NCBI GenBank assembly: GCA_020024105.1
Contig: JAHHUH010000004.1
Span: forward strand, 27,555-91,554
Direction of reading: 5' to 3'
DNA: 64,000 nucleotides
Source: Phascolarctobacterium sp.
GTDB lineage: Bacteria > Bacillota > Negativicutes > Acidaminococcales > Acidaminococcaceae
Made by a program: the position numbers and the translations under genes. Below, in pieces: positions 7,978 through 16,540 of the stretch. Every line of letters begins with the position of its first letter. Within the stretch, counting starts at the first letter, position 1. A model generated the notes under the pieces. The model had not been told where the DNA came from. It was given only the letters and a program-made list of their open reading frames with translations, and did no database searches.

Positions 7978-10076
7978 ATAATTTAGATTTAAATAAGCCG
8001 GAATACTTTTATAATCGTGAGTTAAGCTGGTTAAAATTTAATTTACGTGTTCTGAAGGAATCTACAGTTCAGGGAACACCTCTTTTGGAGCGTTTAAAAT
8101 TTATAGCCATTGCTGCTTCTAATCTAGATGAATTTTTTATGGTACGTGTAGCAGGCTTGTGGGATAGCTACGATAGTGGTGCTGATAAGCGTGATGCCTC
8201 CGGTATGAATGCCGGAGAACAGCTGGAGGCTATTTCCGTAGCAGCTCATGAGCAGGTACGTACCCATTATAAATACTTAATGGAACTTAATAAAGAGCTG
8301 GAGCAGGTAGGCCTTAAATTTAGACGTGTAGCCGACTTGCCAACTGTAGCTAAGCGCTGGCTGGAAGATTATTATCGGGAAATCATTTATCCTGTTCTGA
8401 CACCTATGGCAGTGGATGCCTCCAGACCATTTCCCTTCCTGGCTAATAAAACCTTGAATTTAGCGGTGGAGCTGGTTAATCGTGAGGGAGAGCACAGTAT
8501 GGGGCTGATCCAGGTTCCTTCCGTGCTGGACCGTATTATTGAGGTCACGGTGGATGAACAGCGCGTCTTTGTTTTCCTGGAAGATGTTATTTTTAACCAT
8601 TGTGAGGACTTGTTTAAGGGTTGTCATATTTTGGATGTGGTTCCCTTTAGAGTAACCCGTGACTCTGACCTGGACGTGGATGAGGATGATATTGATGACT
8701 TGCTGGAGGAGGTTGAAAAATCTCTGCGTAAGCGTAAACGTGGTGCACCGGTTCGCTTGGAAATTTTCAAAACCAATAACACAAGAATCAAAAAATTCCT
8801 GGAAGAGAATTTGGCCGTAAGCGAAATGGAAATTTACGAAATCAACGGTCCCTTGGATAATACCTGCTTCTTTAAATTTATTAGTATGCGTGGCATGTGG
8901 CCTTGGCTGTATGAGCCCTTTGTACCGCAAAGACCTTTGGAATTACCCGATGATAGCGACTTGTTTGCAGCAATCAGAAAGAAGGATATTTTGCTGCACC
9001 ATCCCTATGAAAGCTTTGACCCTGTAGTAAAGCTGGTTAGTGATGCAGCAGATGATCCTCAGGTACTGGCAATCAAGCAGACACTTTATCGTGTCAGTGG
9101 TAATTCGCCCATCGTAGCAGCTCTGGCTAGAGCCGCTGAAAACGGTAAGCAGGTTACGGTTCTGGTGGAATTAAAGGCTCGTTTTGATGAGGAAAATAAT
9201 ATTATCTGGGCACGCCGTCTGGAGCAGGCCGGTTGTCATGTAATTTATGGCCTGGTAGGCTTAAAAACTCATGCTAAGATTATTCTCGTCGTGCGCAAGG
9301 AAACCGATGGTATCAAACGTTACCTTCACCTGGGTACGGGTAATTACAATGACAGTACTGCTAAGCTGTACACGGATATTGGCCTGATGACGGCTAATGA
9401 CCAATTTGGTAGTGATGCTTCTGCTTTCTTCAATCTTTTATCTGGTTACGCCGAGCCGCCTGTGTGGAATAAGCTGGTTATGGCGCCGTTAGGACTACGT
9501 GAAAAGATTTACGCCCTGATTGATAATGAAATCAGCATGGTTAAGGCTGGTAGGGGCGGACATATTATTGCGAAGATGAATGCTCTGATTGACCAGCCGG
9601 TTATTCAAAAGCTTTACGAGGCTGCCTCCCAGGGCGTACAGATTGAGCTGATTGTCCGTGGCATCTGTGGTCTGCGGGTAGGCATTGAGGGTATCAGTGA
9701 AAATATTACCGTTCGCAGTATAGTTGGTCGCCAGCTGGAGCATAGCCGTATCTTCTGGTTTGCCAACGGCGGCAAGGAGCAGCTTTTCCTGTCCAGTGCG
9801 GACTGGATGCCTCGTAACCTGAATGACCGCGTAGAGCTTTTCTTCCCGGTGGAAACTGAGGAGCATATTAAACGTATCAAGGGTATTTTGGACCTGTATC
9901 TGCGAGATAATGTAGGTGCACATATGATGCAGTCCAATGGTAATTATCGCCGTGTACGGAATAAGGCGGAGGTAGTTAGTGCTCAAAGTACTCTGTATGA
10001 GCAGGCTCAGCTGGCTGCTACTGCGGATAAGATTCCTATGCAGGAACGGCTTCAACCCATGTATAGCCGTCGCTAG
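7974..10076 (+). CDS. ppk1: Polyphosphate kinase 1
   Basis: A 700-residue enzyme that makes long-chain polyphosphate reversibly from ATP. The N-terminal domain begins YFYNRELSWLKFN and has AASNLDEFFMVRV. The catalytic half contains GLKTHAKIIL with His433, equivalent to the autophosphorylated E. coli His435, and LHLGTGNYN. The phospholipase-D-like C-terminal domains include SSADWMPRNLNDRVEL. The length is normal for PPK1 (about 690-720). Its ATG overlaps the stop of the Ppx/GppA paralog, and a divergent ppx lies next to that, forming a polyphosphate locus. An 87-residue coil of acidic and basic residues at about 230-260 (DVDEDDIDDLLEEVEKSL) is ordinary for the family. Confidence 0.96.
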   Translation: MNNLDLNKPEYFYNRELSWLKFNLRVLKESTVQGTPLLERLKFIAIAASNLDEFFMVRVAGLWDSYDSGADKRDASGMNAGEQLEAISVAAHEQVRTHYKYLMELNKELEQVGLKFRRVADLPTVAKRWLEDYYREIIYPVLTPMAVDASRPFPFLANKTLNLAVELVNREGEHSMGLIQVPSVLDRIIEVTVDEQRVFVFLEDVIFNHCEDLFKGCHILDVVPFRVTRDSDLDVDEDDIDDLLEEVEKSLRKRKRGAPVRLEIFKTNNTRIKKFLEENLAVSEMEIYEINGPLDNTCFFKFISMRGMWPWLYEPFVPQRPLELPDDSDLFAAIRKKDILLHHPYESFDPVVKLVSDAADDPQVLAIKQTLYRVSGNSPIVAALARAAENGKQVTVLVELKARFDEENNIIWARRLEQAGCHVIYGLVGLKTHAKIILVVRKETDGIKRYLHLGTGNYNDSTAKLYTDIGLMTANDQFGSDASAFFNLLSGYAEPPVWNKLVMAPLGLREKIYALIDNEISMVKAGRGGHIIAKMNALIDQPVIQKLYEAASQGVQIELIVRGICGLRVGIEGISENITVRSIVGRQLEHSRIFWFANGGKEQLFLSSADWMPRNLNDRVELFFPVETEEHIKRIKGILDLYLRDNVGAHMMQSNGNYRRVRNKAEVVSAQSTLYEQAQLAATADKIPMQERLQPMYSRR

Positions 10077-10142
10077 TTAGTGCTTGTATATCCATGTCCT
10101 GCTTGCTATAATAGAAAGCGAAAACGACCGGAGGAGATAAAA

Positions 10143-10442
10143 ATGTATACAGTAACTCTTTGTTATAATCAGCAATACGGCTATGTCAGCTATGATGAGG
10201 CTACTAAAAAAGCCACCGTAGTTCTGGCGGACCCGGTAGCAAAAAAGGCTGTGGAGGATTTTTTAGCACGACCATTGGAATTAGAGCTGGCTACAGGTAG
10301 CACGATTAGGGATTTTTCCCGTGAACGTTTAGAGCCCTTGGCTAGTCTGGAAAATTTTAAAAACTGCTTAACCCGTTTGTGGGGTGAAACTGAGGTTATG
10401 GTAGAATGGAGTCTGCCACCTGAGGTTGCAATGGAGCAGTAG
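10143..10442 (+). CDS. Conserved small hypothetical protein
   Basis: A 99-residue protein from the ATG at 10143, chosen because GGAGGAG lies about 7 bases upstream; the frame extends back to 10080 but without a better site. It starts MYTVTLCYNQQYGYVSYDE, is acidic overall, has no signal peptide or membrane helix, and ends PPEVAMEQ. It follows ppk1 by 66 bases and precedes a terminator, so it is probably the last gene of that operon. I do not recognise the family. A link to polyphosphate is only by position. Confidence 0.6.
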   Translation: MYTVTLCYNQQYGYVSYDEATKKATVVLADPVAKKAVEDFLARPLELELATGSTIRDFSRERLEPLASLENFKNCLTRLWGETEVMVEWSLPPEVAMEQ

Positions 10443-10461
10443 ATTTCGTATTTTTAATAGT

Positions 10462-10497
10462 AAAAGCTATGGCTGCAAAGGCAACCATAGCTTTTTT
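10462..10497 (+). terminator. Intrinsic terminator of the ppk1 operon
   Basis: The stem AAAGCTATGG / CCATAGCTTT has a partly paired inner loop and is followed by TTTTTT, starting about 20 bases after the small gene. Confidence 0.9.
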
Positions 10498-10538
10498 ACT
10501 AGGTAAGGGATTTTATTTTCATGAAAGGGGTGTAGAAA

Positions 10539-11189
10539 ATGCTGTGTAAGGTAAATGGCGTGAAGCTGTACTATGAGGTAAGTGGTACCGGTAAACCCTT
10601 GCTTATGCTTCATGGCAATGGAGAGGACCATAATATTTTTGATGCAGCTATACCTAAACTGTCCCCAAAATATCGGGTATACGCGGTAGATAGCCGTTGT
10701 CATGGTCAGAGCACCAAAAATGTTAGTATCAGCTATACGGAAATGGCGGCAGATTTTATTGGCTTTATTAAGACATTGCAGCTGGACAGCCCCATCCTGT
10801 ATGGCTTTAGCGATGGCGGGATTATTGGGCTACTTATCGCCCTACAGGAGCCTGAGCTTTTAGGCAAGCTGATTATTAGTGGTGCTAATCTTTATCCTGA
10901 AGGTTTAACTTGTAGAATGCTAGGCTATGCCCAGCGTAAAGCCGCCACGGATGAGCTCTGTGCGTTAATGGCTACCCAGCCCGATATCAGCCTACTGGAA
11001 TTGGCAAAAATTAAAGTGCCGACCGTTGTACTGGCAGGGGAGCATGACCTAATCCGTAGAGAGCATACACAGCTTATAGCTGCTTTTATTCAGTCAGCTA
11101 TCTTGGAAATTATTCCTGGAGAGGACCATAGTAGTTATATTGTCCATAGCGAAAAGCTTTATCCTATTTTGGCAAAATATTTATCCTAA
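10539..11189 (+). CDS. Alpha/beta-fold hydrolase
   Basis: A 216-residue cytosolic alpha/beta hydrolase. The oxyanion segment LLMLHGNGED is at about 22-31. The nucleophile elbow is GFSDGG (Ser at about 91), the acid Asp is in LAGEHD, and the catalytic His is in GEDHSSY. At 216 residues it is short and has a minimal cap. GAAAGGGG precedes the ATG. Flanking terminators suggest it is transcribed alone. The substrate (ester, lactone or peptide) cannot be told. Confidence 0.85.
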   Translation: MLCKVNGVKLYYEVSGTGKPLLMLHGNGEDHNIFDAAIPKLSPKYRVYAVDSRCHGQSTKNVSISYTEMAADFIGFIKTLQLDSPILYGFSDGGIIGLLIALQEPELLGKLIISGANLYPEGLTCRMLGYAQRKAATDELCALMATQPDISLLELAKIKVPTVVLAGEHDLIRREHTQLIAAFIQSAILEIIPGEDHSSYIVHSEKLYPILAKYLS

Positions 11190-11294
11190 CTGAATTGGAG
11201 CAGAATATTTGCAGATAATATAAATACTAGGCTATTCCTTTGGAGAAGATAAAAAATCTTTCAAAGTTTAGGACAGGAACGGAAAATACTGGCA

Positions 11295-11324
11295 AATAAG
11301 ACGGATAGGTTCATCCGTCTTATT
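11295..11324. terminator. Perfect inverted repeat, probable terminator
   Basis: A 12-bp perfect stem (AATAAGACGGAT / ATCCGTCTTATT) has the loop AGGTTC, about 105 bases after the hydrolase. The flanking T tract is weak, so termination is likely but not certain. Confidence 0.6.
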
Positions 11325-11348
11325 CCTATAAATTAAGTTGCTAGAATA

Positions 11349-11377
11349 TTGCAAGTTCGGGCTTTTTATTATATAAT
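11349..11377 (+). promoter_or_regulatory. Sigma-70-type promoter of tRNA-Arg
   Basis: TTGCAA, a 17-base spacer, then TATAAT. The tRNA begins 30 bases downstream of the -10 box, as expected for a tRNA promoter. Confidence 0.8.
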
Positions 11378-11406
11378 ACCTAGACGTAGGTTAATAATTT
11401 TAATAT

Positions 11407-11483
11407 GGTTCCGTAGCTCAGTAGGATAGAGCAACCGCCTCCTAAGCGGTAGGTCGCCAGTTCGATTCTGGCCGGGATCACCA
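11407..11483 (+). tRNA. tRNA-Arg (anticodon CCT)
   Basis: A 77-base cloverleaf with an encoded CCA end. The acceptor GGTTCCG pairs with CGGGATC (two G-U pairs). The D arm is GCTC/GAGC, the anticodon stem is ACCGC/GCGGT around loop CTCCTAA, and the T arm is GCCAG/CTGGC around TTCGATT. Loop positions 34-36 read CCT, decoding AGG as arginine. It has its own promoter and terminator. Confidence 0.97.
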
Positions 11484-11488
11484 AAGGA

Positions 11489-11521
11489 AGGGACGTAGCC
11501 GTGGGCTACGTCCTTTTTTTG
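11489..11521 (+). terminator. Intrinsic terminator of tRNA-Arg
   Basis: The stem GGACGTAGCC / GGCTACGTCC with loop GTG is followed by eight T, 7 bases after the tRNA CCA end. Confidence 0.95.
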
Positions 11522-11711
11522 TTTAACGCTTAAATTAGTTTTTTTAATAAAAACAGCTTCAAAAGCAACTCCAACGGGTAAGTTAAATTTTTGTAGCGAC
11601 ATTAGTACCTTTTTAAGCTAATCTTAGGACAATCTTAATATCAAAGCTCCTTTGAAAACACCATCTTTATATCTTCAATGCTATAATGTGGGCCATAAGG
11701 GAGGTAGTGAT

Positions 11712-13081
11712 ATGAACTACGAATTATTAACACTCTTGCTGATTGCGGTAGTTTTAGTATTGGCATTGTTGAGCAAACGTACGCTGGAGCCCTTAATTAT
11801 AGGCACGGTAGTAGCATATATTATTATGGATGGTTGGAGTTTTCCTATGGGGTGGATGGAAGCATTTTTTGATGTGGCTTCTAATAGAAACCATCAATGG
11901 GTATTTATGGTATGTGCTCTTTTTGGTAGTTTGATAACTCTTTTAGGCGCCTCCCATGGTACGATGGGATTTTCAAAGGCTTTGGGAAAGCTGTGCCGTG
12001 GTCCCAAATCAACCCTATTGGTAACCTGGGTGATGGGTATCTTGATTTTTGTAGATGACTATTTAAATATTATGACCTTGAGCAGCTGCATGAAACAATT
12101 GACTGACAAGTATAAAATACCCCGTGAAAATTTATCTTATATTATTGACTCTACTGGTGCGCCAGTTTGTACTTTATTACCTTTTTCTACCTGGGCTATT
12201 TTCTTTTCAGGTCTGTTTTTTGCAGAGGAAGGGGTAGCAGAGCTGGGCTTTCCTACTGCTATTGATACTTTTATTCATGTCATTCCCTATAGCTTTTACG
12301 CTATTGTAGTGGTAGTCCTTGTACCACTTTTTATTTTTGGCTTTTTACCTAAGTTGGGACGTATGAAAACTGCGTATCAGCGTGTTGCAGAAACAGGTAG
12401 AGTATATTCTCTCGAAAGCCATGCGCTGAACTTAGAAGAGGAGGAGAATGGAGAGAGCCTTGATTTTCAGGGGAATATTCTGGATTTTTTGCTACCCATT
12501 GGCGTTTTAATTACCTTGGCCATTGTTACAGGAGAATTGTTCTTAGCAGTTTTGGCTACTATTTTTACTTGCCTGCTGTTATATGTTCCTCGTAAAAAAT
12601 TAAGCTTAGCTCGTTTTTGTGAGTTAGCCCTACATGGTTTTTGTAATATGATTCCAACCGTAGCCATTATTTATTTTGCGTTTGTTATGCAGGAGGCTAT
12701 GTCTGATATTGGAATGGCCATCTATGTTATTGGAGTAGTAACACCATATTTGAACGCGGCTTTTCTACCCTTTATTATTTTTGTCCTGGTAGCTGGACTA
12801 AACTTTAGTACGGGTAGTGTCTGGGTGTTCCTGCAGTAGTAACTCCTATTATTTTACCATTGGCATTTTCCTTAGAGGCCAATCTACTGTTGACACTGGG
12901 AGCCATTATTTCTGGTGCTGTTTTAGGCAGACACGCCTGCTTTTACTCTGACGCTACGGTTTTAACCTCCAGCTGCTGTAAAATGCAGAACGTGGATCAC
13001 GCTCTTTCACAGATACCTTACACCCCTATGGCAGCAGTTATTAGTAGTGGAGGCTATTTACTGGGTGGCTTTTTGCTGTAG
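11712..13081 (+). pseudogene. Frameshifted Na+/H+ antiporter, NhaC family
   Basis: From the ATG at 11712 (GGGAGG 8 bases before) the frame encodes a polytopic protein of the NhaC antiporter family. At GSVW the frame turns to a false VFLQ and stops at 12839. Adding one G to the run at 12823-12825 restores GSVWGVPAVVTPIILPLAFSLE, the usual continuation, and joins the frame ending at 13081. A single-base deletion in a G run is therefore the lesion. In the last part the common GDHASPISDTT-like motif reads GRHACFYSDAT, with Arg at a usually acidic site, hinting at relaxed selection. The intact protein would be about 456 residues and export Na+ in exchange for H+. The frameshift alone could be a sequencing error. 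Confidence 0.85.
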
Positions 13082-13096
13082 GAAAGGAGGAGAACT

Positions 13097-13592
13097 ATGG
13101 ACCTGGTTTTGGGAAATATTGTAGAGGTGACCACGGATGCTATTGTAACTCCAGCCTATTCGGACCTTGGCTCAGCCCCCGGCATCAGACAGGCTGTTTT
13201 TGAGGCGGCGGATACTGAACGTTTAGTGGAGGTCTGCCAACGATGGGGGAGCTGTGGCATTGGGCAGGCAGTAGTGACACCGTCCTATGTATATTATCCA
13301 TGTGGTAGGTCCGGGCTGGTACAGTGGTAGAAAGGCGGACCGTACGCTTTATACATACTGTTATTTACAAGCCCTGCACAAGGCTATGGCATATCAGTGT
13401 ATGACGGTAGCAGTACCGCTGATGTTTTCTGGTGATACCCACATACCTCGTTTTCAGGCATTACAGCTTGCTCTCAGTACATTGACGGCTTATGAAAAAG
13501 CACACCCGCTATTACAGATTAAATTGGTTTTGTATAAGCCGAGTATCTATAAAATGGCACTGTCAAGCAGACAGCGCCAAGACTTTATTTAG
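13097..13592 (+). pseudogene. Frameshifted macro-domain (ADP-ribose-binding) protein
   Basis: The first frame (13097-13330) starts after AAAGGAGGAG and reads MDLVLGNIVEVTTDAIV, the opening of a macro domain, through GIGQAVVTPSY. There the frame is lost, and the expected continuation YIIHVVGPGWYSG, then LYTYCYLQALHKA and VAVPLMFSG, appears in another frame that ends at 13592. One inserted base (or two deleted) around 13275-13290 explains this. Macro domains bind ADP-ribose and some remove it from proteins. Here the usual VNAAN is VTPAY, so catalysis was doubtful even before the shift. It lies 15 bases after the broken antiporter and its end overlaps the convergent broken symporter by 8 bases. 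Confidence 0.8.
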
Positions 13593-14703
13593 TAATATGT
13601 TTTTTGTAAATAGTGTCCACAATCAGGCCAATGGCATTGTCGCCAGAAATGTTGCAGGCAGTACCAAAGGAATCCTGGGTGATGTAGAGAGCAACCATTA
13701 AAGCACAAATCGGGCCGGAAGGGTCTCCCAGTTCAGGACCAAATACCATGTACAGGAAGGGCAGAGCAGTCATAATGGAACCACCAGGAGCACCGGGGGA
13801 TGCTACCATGGCTACGCCCAAGGTCATGATGAAGGGAATAACGGTCGCCATGTTAATAGGAATCTGGTTCATTAAGCAGACCGCAGTAGCAAAGGCTGTA
13901 ATAGTAATCATGGAACCAGCCATGTGGATGTTGGCACAAAGGGGAATTACGAAGTTACGGATTTGTTCAGAAATACCATCTGCTTCAGCACATTTCAGGT
14001 TAACAGGAATGGTAGCAGTAGAGGATTGAGTACCAACAGCAGTAGCATAGCCGGGAATTTGATTTTTAATCATAGTGAAGGGATTTTTGGCACTGACAGT
14101 ACCAGCAATCAGGAACTGGACAAGGATGCAGACTAAATGCATGACGATTATTACCAAAAATACCTTCCAGAGGATACCTAAAATGACAAAGGTTTTACCG
14201 GATTTGGTCATATCGGTGAAGGTACCACAAATATAGAGGGGTAATAAAGGAATGATTACCTTACTCAGGACATTATCGATAATGCTGGACAAGTCTTTAA
14301 CAGCATTATAAAGGGGATTACCAATGGTTTTATCGCGTAAAATAGAGATATTTAAACCCAGAATGAAGGCCATGACAACAGCTGACATGGTGTCCAGCAG
14401 CGGTGGGATACTGATGCTGATATAGGCAGGAACAGAAATACCTGCAGTTTATGCAATCTTATCCAATGCACCCTCGCTCATGAAATGAGGGAAGAGATTG
14501 GAGGAAACGACATAGAAAACAGAACCGAAAATCAAAGTAGAACCATAAACCAGGGCTACGGTAATCAACAGCAGCTTGCCGGTACCTGTTTTTAAATTTG
14601 CAATACCCATAGTTACATAAGCAACGATCATCATAGGAATGATGAATTTGAGGAAGGTACTGAAAATACCGGAAAGGGTAACTACCACACGGGCAATTTC
14701 CAT
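13585..14703 (-). pseudogene. Decayed sodium:dicarboxylate/amino-acid symporter (SDF/DAACS family)
   Basis: On the minus strand the frame from 14703 encodes helices typical of SDF symporters. It stops at a TAA (14451-14449), then continues in the same frame through TAGISVPAYISISIPPLLD and 267 more codons to 13585. The second part carries the serine-rich hairpin GTQSSTATIPVNLKC and the SPGAPGG and ISGDNAIGLIVD signatures. The N-terminus begins at what should be the second helix; the first helix is absent, an in-frame stop lies three codons upstream, and no ribosome binding site is visible in the very A+T-rich sequence there. Two independent lesions (5' loss and an internal stop) make this a firm pseudogene of an amino-acid or dicarboxylate importer. 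Confidence 0.9.
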
Positions 14704-14811
14704 AAAAAAATTAATAAAATAGAAAATTTTTCTATAAATTATGTATAGATAATTGTTATAAAAGCTGCTTGATTACTGGACCAAGAAATAAAAATATTTA
14801 TCTTGTGAGAA

Positions 14812-14850
14812 AATAAAAGAAAAGCCCCACCCCATTAGGGGCAGAGCTTT
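14812..14850 (-). terminator. Minus-strand terminator after aldehyde dehydrogenase
   Basis: Read leftward, a 13-bp stem (three G-U pairs) with loop TAAT is followed by TTTTCTTTT. The other strand would have A-C mismatches, so it works for the minus strand only. A second hairpin (GGAACTACC / GGTAGTTCC, 14865-14884) lies between it and the gene. Confidence 0.8.
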
Positions 14851-14898
14851 TTTATGGAAAAAGGGGAACTACCGAGGTAGTTCCAAAAAAGGATAAGC

Positions 14899-16389
14899 TT
14901 ATTTATCTTGAGGATAGAAGCCGGAAGGCTCATAGCTCATGTTAATCATAATATTCTTTACTTGAGTGTAGTGATCCAGGATGATTTTATGAGTTTCACG
15001 ACCAATGCCGGAGGTTTTGTAGCCACCGAAGGGAGCGTGTTCCGGAATCTGGTTGTAGGTATTAACCCACATACGACCGGTTTCTACATTACGTGCTACA
15101 CGGATAGCCTTGTTGATATCCTTAGTCCATACAGCGCCACCTAAGCCATATTCACTGTCGTTAGCCATCTTAACAACTTCTTCCTCATCGTGGAATTTAA
15201 TTACTACTGCTACAGGGCCAAAAATTTCTTCCTGAGCCACACGCATATCATTAGTAACATTGGTGATTAATGTAGGTTGCATGAAGCTGCCTTTAGCCAG
15301 TTCGCCTGCAGTAGCTCTAGCACCACCACATGCAATGGTTGCGCCCTCTGCTTTGGCAATTTCTACGTAGCTGAGAATTTTTTCTACTTGGGCATCATTG
15401 ATTTGAGCACCCATTTGAGTGTCTTCATTCCAGGGGAGGCTTACTTTTACTTTTTGGAAGGCCTTTACCAAAGCTTCTACAAATTTATCATAGAAGGTAT
15501 CTTGAACGAAGATACGGCTTCCCGCGCAGCAAACTTGTCCTTGATTAAAGAGGATACCCAATTGGGCACCATCTATAGCCTGATCAAAATCACAATCATC
15601 AAAGTAGATATTAGCACTCTTACCACCTAATTCCAGGGTAGAGGGAATGATGCGCTCTGCAGCTGCCAGGCCCACATTACGACCGACCTCGGTGGAACCG
15701 GTAAAGGCTAATTTGCTGAAGCCGGGATGTTCCAGGATATATTGACCAGCCTTGGAGCCTGCACCGGTAATAACGTTGAAGACACCTGCAGGAAGAACAC
15801 CTTCAATGAGACGGGCAAATTCTAGGATGGAAAGGCTGGCCTCCTTGGAGGGCTTTAAGACGGTGCAGTCGCCTGCTGCGAGAACGGGAGCCAATTTCCA
15901 GGCTGCCATAAGGAAGGGGAAGTTCCAGGGAATAATCTGACCGACTACGCCCAGAGGTTCTCTTAAAATTAAAGAGAGGTATTTACCGTCCAGGACGGAA
16001 GCGGAGCCCTCTTCAGCCAAAATGCAGCCGGCAAAATAACGGAAGTGAGCCGCACTCATAGGAATATCTACGTTTAAGGTTTCACGGATGGGCTTACCAT
16101 TATCCATGCTTTCTACCATGGCCAAATGCTCTTTATTAGCATCAATGATATCAGCAATTTTGTTAAGGAGTGTTGCACGTTGGACAGGGGTAGTTTTTTT
16201 CCATTCTGCAAAAGCCTTCCAACCTGCCTGCACTGCTGCATCTACATCCTCGCGGGTTGCCTGAGCGCAGGTTGCCAGATGGGAACCGTCTGCCGGGCTT
16301 TCCGCGGAGAAGGTTTTGCCGTCAGAAGCATTACGCCATTGACCATCAATAAAAAGACCATATTGTGCTTGTAATTTAACTTTTTCCAT
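14899..16389 (-). CDS. NAD(P)-dependent aldehyde dehydrogenase
   Basis: A 496-residue enzyme of the ALDH superfamily oxidising an aldehyde to a carboxylate. Visible are IIPWNFPFLMAAWK, FTGSTEVG, the general base Glu in LELGGKS, the catalytic Cys in GQVCCAGSR, and EEIFGPV. The length and the C-terminal YKTSGIGRE fit the class with acetaldehyde, betaine aldehyde and similar substrates; the substrate is not determined. The start is set at 16389 because GGAGGG lies exactly between it and an upstream ATG at 16401, which would cover the ribosome site. It is divergent from a MocR-type regulator across about 150 bases, so that regulator is its likely controller. Two minus-strand hairpins follow. Confidence 0.93.
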   Translation of the reverse strand: MEKVKLQAQYGLFIDGQWRNASDGKTFSAESPADGSHLATCAQATREDVDAAVQAGWKAFAEWKKTTPVQRATLLNKIADIIDANKEHLAMVESMDNGKPIRETLNVDIPMSAAHFRYFAGCILAEEGSASVLDGKYLSLILREPLGVVGQIIPWNFPFLMAAWKLAPVLAAGDCTVLKPSKEASLSILEFARLIEGVLPAGVFNVITGAGSKAGQYILEHPGFSKLAFTGSTEVGRNVGLAAAERIIPSTLELGGKSANIYFDDCDFDQAIDGAQLGILFNQGQVCCAGSRIFVQDTFYDKFVEALVKAFQKVKVSLPWNEDTQMGAQINDAQVEKILSYVEIAKAEGATIACGGARATAGELAKGSFMQPTLITNVTNDMRVAQEEIFGPVAVVIKFHDEEEVVKMANDSEYGLGGAVWTKDINKAIRVARNVETGRMWVNTYNQIPEHAPFGGYKTSGIGRETHKIILDHYTQVKNIMINMSYEPSGFYPQDK

Positions 16390-16449
16390 TTTTCCCTCCA
16401 TAGGTAAAATATCTGTATTTAGTCTGAACCCTGCTCTAGCGAGGTTCTC

Positions 16450-16505
16450 TTGTTTAAGCTATGCAATCATTGTATAATTAAAATGATACTATTAAAAGCA
16501 TCATT
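16450..16505 (+). promoter_or_regulatory. mocR promoter with inverted-repeat half-sites (ALDH/MocR divergent region)
   Basis: TTGTTT, a 17-base spacer and TATAAT (16473-16478) form a good promoter for the regulator. Three half-sites overlap it: ATCATT (16466-16471), AATGAT (16482-16487) and ATCATT (16500-16505). The first pair brackets the -10 box. They look like an operator, probably for the adjacent MocR protein. Confidence 0.6.
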
Positions 16506-16540
16506 TTTTAAATATTTTTTAGAACCAGATGGAGGCGCTT

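Noticed and set aside
9495-10055. 186-codon minus-strand frame over ppk1
   Set aside because: Shadow of the conserved ppk1 coding strand with no independent support.
11369-11602. Minus-strand frame of 77 codons over the tRNA-Arg region
   Set aside because: It is the antisense of the tRNA; the DPGQNRTGDLPLRRRLLYP-type peptide is a well-known spurious product of reverse tRNA sequence.
12800-12860. Programmed frameshift in the NhaC-like gene
   Set aside because: No classic slippery heptamer or downstream structure is evident, and the family is not known to use one.
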